Shown: piece after piece, positions 58,929-64,000 of the stretch | How the letters are laid out: every line of letters starts with the position of its first letter | How positions within the stretch are numbered: position 1 is the stretch's first letter | Assembly (NCBI GenBank): GCA_016711125.1 | Contig: JADJTQ010000009.1 | Coordinates: forward strand, 336,191 to 400,190 | Direction: 5' to 3' | DNA length: 64,000 bases | Source of the DNA: Saprospiraceae bacterium | GTDB taxonomy: Bacteria; Bacteroidota; Bacteroidia; Chitinophagales; Saprospiraceae | Translations under genes and position numbers: made by a program | The notes under the pieces: model-generated | What the model saw: only the letters and a program-made list of their open reading frames with translations | The model's database searches: none | What the model was told of the DNA's origin: nothing

Positions 58929-59946
58929 TATGGTTTAATCCTTTTTTATTTGAAAAGCATGCTACCATACATTTGGTAATATACCGGTAGATGCACCGAA
59001 GTTTACCACAATCAAAACATTTTTAGAAAACACGAGATTATTAAAAAATAGAATTTCCTTTTAAATAGCATCTGGCTTTATAATCACGCGGGGAAATTCG
59101 ACCTATTGAAGGTACAGCAATGGAGTCAAGAACAATGACAGTAGTGACTATAATATGGAAGAAAATGTGTCGAAGACCCCTAAAAGGGGACTTTTACAGC
59201 CTGCTACTGGAAGACAAGTCAAAAAATGTCATGTCGCTCATAGCTTTCTCCGATCAACAAAGTCTTGACGAAGGTGATAGTGTCGGGTCTAGGGGTGTGG
59301 AGCAATTCAATAATAATATATGGTCACAAACGTCCAAAATAAATTCATGTTCCTAAAACAAGCCCTCACAATCAATGATTGAGACCTTTAGAATGGCATA
59401 CTTGGAATTGGATCCTATAAAAACTAAAATATCGGATTTCTGAGCAGCTTCTAGGACTTTCTAACGATGGAAAACCAAGTGATTAACCATAAGTTTAGAA
59501 CATATCACAAAGGTCTGCTACTCGTTAATCTCGGCCTTGAGGCTAATCATTAAGCTTTTGACTTCTTTTATTTCTAGCAGTTAGTACTCGGTGATGGTCC
59601 TTTCCGTTGTGGTGCTGTGGCGAATAAAATGCGTCGCGGCTTAATCAATGGAGCTATAAAACAGGGAAGTCAAGCATCCAAATCATGATTCAACCGAGCA
59701 GAGACAAAAAATACCAAATCTGCCGTCCATGGATTGGAGAAGCAGCATTTTATGAGCTGAAGCCTTACGCGAGAGCAAGCACTTTAGGAAAGGTGCCCTT
59801 TTTTGGTTCGTTTTTTGGGCACGCAAAAAATGAACAAATAGCTTGTCAGCTTAATACCTATTTCAAATGAAACGTTTTGGACACATGTGAAATATGGTAG
59901 AACATAGGAAATGAAGAACTACCCACTAAAAACGTCCAAGAGCCTA
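58929..59946. other. 1-kb interval without a recognisable gene
   Basis: Short open frames (for example 59120-59356 and 59685-59870) show no family-like composition. One small inverted repeat CCCCT-aaa-AGGGG occurs at about 59178. No RNA gene, no terminator after the S9 gene that I trust. It separates the housekeeping-like region from the GC-richer cassette. Confidence 0.6.
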
Positions 59947-61017
59947 TTAGGCTGACCAAAAATCAAAATCCGGAGTATTTAATGCCCTACGGTGCTCCGT
60001 GGTTTCATGATTCAGGATACCGGGACGTCGTCGTGCTGGAATGATTTTTACATCATAGATCTCTTCGACACTGGCCTGATAATGAATTTGTGCTACCGTA
60101 TTGCCGGTGGGTAAATGGATAAATGCGAGTCCCGAGGCAACTGCCTTATCAGCGATTGGCAGTTCACGAAAAGTGGACGTATTTTGCCTTAGTTTGGATA
60201 TGCCAATGGCCAGATAATCACCGATTCTGGCCAGACCGCGGACAAAACCCTCTACTCTCGTAACGACATCATAAGTGCCCCTTGAAAGATCGATTCGTAT
60301 CAGTTCTCCCGTAGCAGATAAAAGCAGATAAAGGTAACCATCGTATAGCCGGGGCGAGTGCGGCATCGGAAGCCCGGCCAAGACAGTCTCTCCGGTGGAA
60401 ACATCCATGACCATTCCTCCCGAAAGCAATCCGTTTCTCCAACCCTTTTCACTGGTGGACTTACCCAAAAGGGTTACGTATCGCGGTTTTCCGGATTCCA
60501 GCGCCATGCCATTCAGATGACAAAAGTCGAACGGCCCAAAATCAGGGATGAAGCTGGGCCTCCACCAAGGCCGGAAACTGTAATGATCATCAATAAGAGA
60601 AAGGCAGGAGAACCGGGTATTGACCGCATACAATCCCTCATCTCCCCATTCCATGTCATGAATGTCCACTTCGCCGGTATAATACACCGCCCGTGGTAGA
60701 TAGAGCGCATCGTAGGGTGTCTGTGGGGAATAATTTCCGGCCAAGCCGGCCGCATCGGCAAGGATCACTACTTCATTCTGGGTAGCAACCGCCAAACGAC
60801 GATCGTTTATAGCCAGGCCCATGGCTTTACGAAAATCCCGGGGCAACTGGATAAGGCTATCCGGTCCTGTGGCACTAAAAACAATTACTTTTCCTGCTTG
60901 AAATGTACTGATAGCCACGCTGCATTGCAGGGTCCAAAGCAGTTCTGGCAAGTTGGGTGAATAATTGCAACTGAAAGGGGCGGGAGGAGATGTGATCATA
61001 GAATTTCTTGATTTCAA
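59947..61017 (-). CDS. TIGR03032-family protein
   Basis: 356 residues, matching TIGR03032 from memory: ELLWTLQCSVAISTFQAGK, RRLAVATQNEVVILAD, NTRFSCLSLIDDHYSFRP, FDFCHLNGMALESGKPRYV, GLPMPHSPRLYDGYLYLL and TGELIRIDL. It is a beta-propeller-like fold of unknown role. Start TTG at 61017 overlaps the stop of the glycosyltransferase (TTGA); ATG 60999 is an alternative. Last gene of a three-gene run. Confidence 0.85.
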   Translation of the reverse strand: MKSRNSMITSPPAPFSCNYSPNLPELLWTLQCSVAISTFQAGKVIVFSATGPDSLIQLPRDFRKAMGLAINDRRLAVATQNEVVILADAAGLAGNYSPQTPYDALYLPRAVYYTGEVDIHDMEWGDEGLYAVNTRFSCLSLIDDHYSFRPWWRPSFIPDFGPFDFCHLNGMALESGKPRYVTLLGKSTSEKGWRNGLLSGGMVMDVSTGETVLAGLPMPHSPRLYDGYLYLLLSATGELIRIDLSRGTYDVVTRVEGFVRGLARIGDYLAIGISKLRQNTSTFRELPIADKAVASGLAFIHLPTGNTVAQIHYQASVEEIYDVKIIPARRRPGILNHETTEHRRALNTPDFDFWSA

Positions 61018-63173
61018 CCGGGTTTGTAAATAGGATGTTCATGAGATTTCTGCCGGTCATCTGGTCCGGGAGTTTGTACCGTCTGGAAAAAGTGTTGTAA
61101 TTCCTGCACGGCAAGTTCGTCTTCAAATATATTCTTGTGGCCGTTGGCAATGCGTGACCTGATATCAGTTCGGTATGATATGTCGGAGGCGACACGTATG
61201 GCTTGTTCGACATATTCCTCTGGACTATGGGCTACGAGATCCGTCATGCCCAATTGCCGGTAAGCGGCCATGCCATACCTACCCCGGTGATACCGGGAAG
61301 GTAGTGTCACATAAGGAGTACCGGTCGCGAAGGCATCGTAGGCTGTGTTGGCACCACCGGTATAGTGTGGCGTATCAATAATTACATCTACCAAAGTGAG
61401 TATCCGGAGATAATCTTCTTCCCTCATTCTCGGCATAAAAATGCAACGTTTGGACATCTGGCCAAGGGCTCTGCTTAATCTGTGTTGGAGTTTTTCGGTG
61501 ATGGGCCTCCGTTTATCCGCCAGGAAAATGACCACGCCTTCCGTATCCTTCTGCAAAATGCCTGCTACCAGAGAGTCCATGTCCGGATGCACTTTCCGGA
61601 GGTTCTGAGTACAGAGATATAGCCTTTTATCGGATGGCAGCCCCATAATCGTGCGATCCAGGTCTGCAGACGGTAACGCCGGTGGGTAGTAGTAGACCGG
61701 TAAGCGCTTAAAAAGCACAAGCTTTTCGGAATAATGCTGAGCGCTTTCTTCAGTTTCCAGCAGATCACAAGACAGGAAATAATCCATTGTCGGGATGCCA
61801 CTGGTGACCGGCCAGCCCCAGCTGGTACATTGTACCGGTGCCAGGCGGAAGAAGGGGAGAAAATAATTGACTGCATCGGTGCCCACTTCCCAATAATACA
61901 GGATATCAAAATCTGCCGCCCGAATGCGATGAATGGCCATGTCCAACCGGCCAGGTATTTCCAGGTAACGAATGTCATCACGGGCTATGGCGGGTTGGAG
62001 GATCGTCCGGCCATTAGGTGCCTGACATACGACACTGATCTCCAGTAGGGAGGTATCCAGTTTTTGCAGGATACCCCGAATACACTTTAGGAATACCCCC
62101 TCATGCCCCCGGGTAACTACGAAACCCACTTTGCGACGACCGGAGCGCAGGGGTCGATGAGTATCTGTGCCCAGACCGCGTCGGATTTGCATAAAATAGT
62201 TGTCAAAAAAACGACCATAGGCCTTTTTCAAGGGTAGATCGTCCATGCCCTGATAGGCCAGATCGAACGGTGGCTGAATGGAGAGCCGGTGAAGATCAGC
62301 CAGGACAAGCTGGGGTGGTTGGCGGGTATTTGCAGAGATTTGATCTAACAGACAATTTCGGAAACTTTCCATCTGGTTTTGGTCTTGCCAGATAATTTCA
62401 GATATCTGATGGTATTGCCAACGCCACCACTGGTAGTTAGGGTGACCAGAAGCACTCTGTATCACCGACCTCAATTCATTCCGGCAGTCGTCGCTACGTC
62501 CTTCTTTTTCGTACAGCGATACCAGGTTGGTTCTGGCTTCGAGCAGATCAGGAGCCAACTGAAGCGCCTGGCGGTAGTGTACTTCTGCCTGATCTGACTC
62601 CTCCCAGTATTCGAGCGTACTGCCCAGGTTATTGTGGGCGTGAGCATGATCAGGCTCTAATTGCAGGCACCTTTCGAAGTTCTCACGCGCGGATCGCCAG
62701 TGACCCATCTCCATCCAGGTGTTACCCTGGTTGTAGAGCACATCGATATATGCCGGCCTCATTTTGAGGGCCTTCTCAAAAGCTTTGATGGCCCCGGCGA
62801 GATCACTTTTCCCCTTCAAGGCATTACCTTTGCCAAACCACGCTTCAGGGTATTGAGCATTTAGTTTAAGGGCAAATCTAAAAGCATCGATCGATTCATC
62901 CCATTTAGCAAGTGCCAGGTAAATACGGCCCAGATTATGATAGTAATGTGGTGTGGTCGGTGCCAGTGTGATCGCCCTTTGCAAAAAGTGTATAGCCTCC
63001 AGCGGCTCGCCTTTTTGACCAAGCAAGACACCGAGCAGATGAGGAATTTCTGGCCAGGAAGGAGCCAGTTGCATAAGACCCCGGTATAGCACCTCGGCTT
63101 CTGGAAGGGAATTGTTTTTATGGAGACTCTTGGCCTCTTCAAATTGATGTTCTATGTGCTGCAGGGTGGCCAT
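61014..63173 (-). CDS. TPR protein with OGT/SPINDLY-type (GT41) glycosyltransferase domain
   Basis: 719 residues, intact. Residues 1-245 are a run of TPR repeats (examples HYYHNLGRIYLALAKWDES, YPEAWFGKGNALKGKSDL, AHNNLGSTLEYWEESDQAE). Residues 330-700 fit a GT41 catalytic half: SWGWPVTSGIPTMDYFLS, LYLCTQNLRKVHPDMD, and the acceptor/donor segment IDTPHYTGGANTAYDAFAT followed by GTPYVTLPSRYHRGRYG. OGT-type enzymes add GlcNAc or related sugars to Ser/Thr. It starts 38 bp after the repeat protein and overlaps the TIGR03032 gene. Confidence 0.9.
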   Translation of the reverse strand: MATLQHIEHQFEEAKSLHKNNSLPEAEVLYRGLMQLAPSWPEIPHLLGVLLGQKGEPLEAIHFLQRAITLAPTTPHYYHNLGRIYLALAKWDESIDAFRFALKLNAQYPEAWFGKGNALKGKSDLAGAIKAFEKALKMRPAYIDVLYNQGNTWMEMGHWRSARENFERCLQLEPDHAHAHNNLGSTLEYWEESDQAEVHYRQALQLAPDLLEARTNLVSLYEKEGRSDDCRNELRSVIQSASGHPNYQWWRWQYHQISEIIWQDQNQMESFRNCLLDQISANTRQPPQLVLADLHRLSIQPPFDLAYQGMDDLPLKKAYGRFFDNYFMQIRRGLGTDTHRPLRSGRRKVGFVVTRGHEGVFLKCIRGILQKLDTSLLEISVVCQAPNGRTILQPAIARDDIRYLEIPGRLDMAIHRIRAADFDILYYWEVGTDAVNYFLPFFRLAPVQCTSWGWPVTSGIPTMDYFLSCDLLETEESAQHYSEKLVLFKRLPVYYYPPALPSADLDRTIMGLPSDKRLYLCTQNLRKVHPDMDSLVAGILQKDTEGVVIFLADKRRPITEKLQHRLSRALGQMSKRCIFMPRMREEDYLRILTLVDVIIDTPHYTGGANTAYDAFATGTPYVTLPSRYHRGRYGMAAYRQLGMTDLVAHSPEEYVEQAIRVASDISYRTDIRSRIANGHKNIFEDELAVQELQHFFQTVQTPGPDDRQKSHEHPIYKPG

Positions 63174-63210
63174 ATGATTTTCAGGAAACTAGATTTCCAG
63201 ATAAGCTAAT

Positions 63211-64000
63211 TTACAGTCCGCAATCATCGATCAGGGCTTGAAAAACAACGCCTGCATCCACCTGAAAATTAGGTTCGAGCGATATGGACAACCCTGATTG
63301 GTACGCCACTTGTGCTCCCGACTGTAGTAGCTGACTGGAATTGATCAAGCCCTGGGTATGGTCTTGCGACAATCCATTTACTATACCTAAAAGGTTTAGA
63401 TTGGCACTGCGGCAGGGGAGTACTTTTCCGCGGTACCTTTGGCTATAAATGCCGTACTGACTACCATCCTGACCGCTACTACTCCACGCAATAACAAAAT
63501 CACCATCTCGATCCATGGCAACAGCAGGTTGCCTTTGACCATTGGTGGTATAACTGTTTACCCTGAATTCGCCACCTTGAGGTAATCCTATTGCATCGTA
63601 TCGTTGCGCAAAAACTCCCATGCTGCTTCCATCCTGACCGAAGCTTGTCCAGGCCACGATTAAGTTTCCATTCGCATCTGCCGATATTACCGGTGCGTCT
63701 TTTGCTGAATTTGTATCGGTATTCACGAGAAATTCATTTCCCAGCTCCAAACCATTGGCCGCATATCTACGGGCGTAAATACTATTATTTTGATCCTCAT
63801 CGCTCCAGACGATCGTAAAATTACCTTCAACATCCATCGCTACATCGGGTCGATTTTGGCGATTGGTAGTATGTTCATTCACCCTGAATTCCATCCCTTG
63901 CGGATTTCCATTGGCATTGTACCTCTGGCCATAGATACCATCTTTGCTTGCATCCTGACCATAGCTTTGCCACACGACGACGAAATTTCCGTTTTCATCC
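63211..64000 (-). CDS. Repeat-rich secreted protein, 3' part only (runs off window)
   Basis: The frame is open to the window edge, so the start lies beyond 64000. It contains four to five ~52-residue repeats with SSGQDGSQYGIYSQRY, FRVNSYTTNGQRQPAVAM and GDFVIAWSS phrases, typical of a repeated beta-propeller-like or adhesin stalk. The C-terminal ~80 residues (LINSSQLLQSGAQVAYQSG, VDAGVVFQALIDDCGL) resemble the closing domain of many Bacteroidota surface proteins. Ser/Thr/Asn-rich. Predicted surface protein and possible substrate of the adjacent glycosyltransferase. Confidence 0.75.
   Translation of the reverse strand, partial: DENGNFVVVWQSYGQDASKDGIYGQRYNANGNPQGMEFRVNEHTTNRQNRPDVAMDVEGNFTIVWSDEDQNNSIYARRYAANGLELGNEFLVNTDTNSAKDAPVISADANGNLIVAWTSFGQDGSSMGVFAQRYDAIGLPQGGEFRVNSYTTNGQRQPAVAMDRDGDFVIAWSSSGQDGSQYGIYSQRYRGKVLPCRSANLNLLGIVNGLSQDHTQGLINSSQLLQSGAQVAYQSGLSISLEPNFQVDAGVVFQALIDDCGL

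Noticed and set aside
59120..59870. Open frames of 61-78 residues in the 1-kb gap
   Set aside because: Start codons and composition unconvincing; no conserved motif.

Overview
The window is about 64 kb of chromosome from a member of the Bacteroidota, most likely a Saprospiraceae-like lineage. This is inferred from gene content. One secreted protein ends in a type IX secretion (T9SS) sorting domain. Families largely restricted to Bacteroidota are present (DUF4199, DUF2853, DUF3467, DUF4159, BatA-type proteins). The 5'-nucleotidase is split into two genes, and two candidate promoters fit the TTTG / TAnnTTTG pattern. No phage, plasmid, CRISPR or recognisable transposase is visible; most of the window is chromosomal housekeeping plus accessory islands.

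Layout. 0-9 kb: a small lipoprotein, a 237-bp tandem repeat, dnaA, the split 5'-nucleotidase, a Fe-S carrier, icd (broken) and ruvB. 9-15 kb: a tripartite MacA/MacB/TolC-type exporter without its ATPase, an aminotransferase and DUF3467. 15-22 kb: PspC, DUF4159, rsmE, rseP, hscB, a CBS protein, tRNA-Leu(CAA) preceded by a mosaic of hairpins and decayed tRNA pieces, and a nitrilase. 22-29 kb: ECF sigma factor, vanadium haloperoxidase, tRNA-Leu(CAG), asparaginase and an Asp-box protein with a T9SS tail. 29-35 kb: a colinear run of BatA-like protein, dihydroorotase-like pseudoenzyme, DUF4199, glycosyltransferase and a GmhA-type isomerase. 35-45 kb: accessory genes (GlxA-type regulator, VOC, DoxX, GNAT, two PhyH dioxygenases, a TonB-type outer-membrane receptor) laced with long non-coding repeats. 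45-59 kb: TrpB2, HemW, a BamA-like protein, methylmalonyl-CoA mutase, M16 and S9 peptidases and an ECF sigma factor. 60-64 kb: a visibly GC-richer cassette with a repeat-rich protein, a TPR/OGT-type glycosyltransferase and a TIGR03032-like protein.

A dominant property is that about seventeen genes are broken by one-base indels, mostly in short homopolymers, while the surrounding residues remain family-like. In one sigma factor two indels compensate and hide a CxxC-type zinc knuckle. This pattern fits uncorrected sequencing error better than gene decay, so I give reconstructed, merged coordinates for those genes. Two lesions do not fit: an in-frame amber codon in the exporter permease and an internal deletion in the second PhyH gene.

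The best candidates for something new are (i) the 60-64 kb cassette, a possible protein O-glycosylation module with its substrate, and (ii) families of interspersed hairpins whose stems co-vary, clustered beside tRNA-Leu(CAA).
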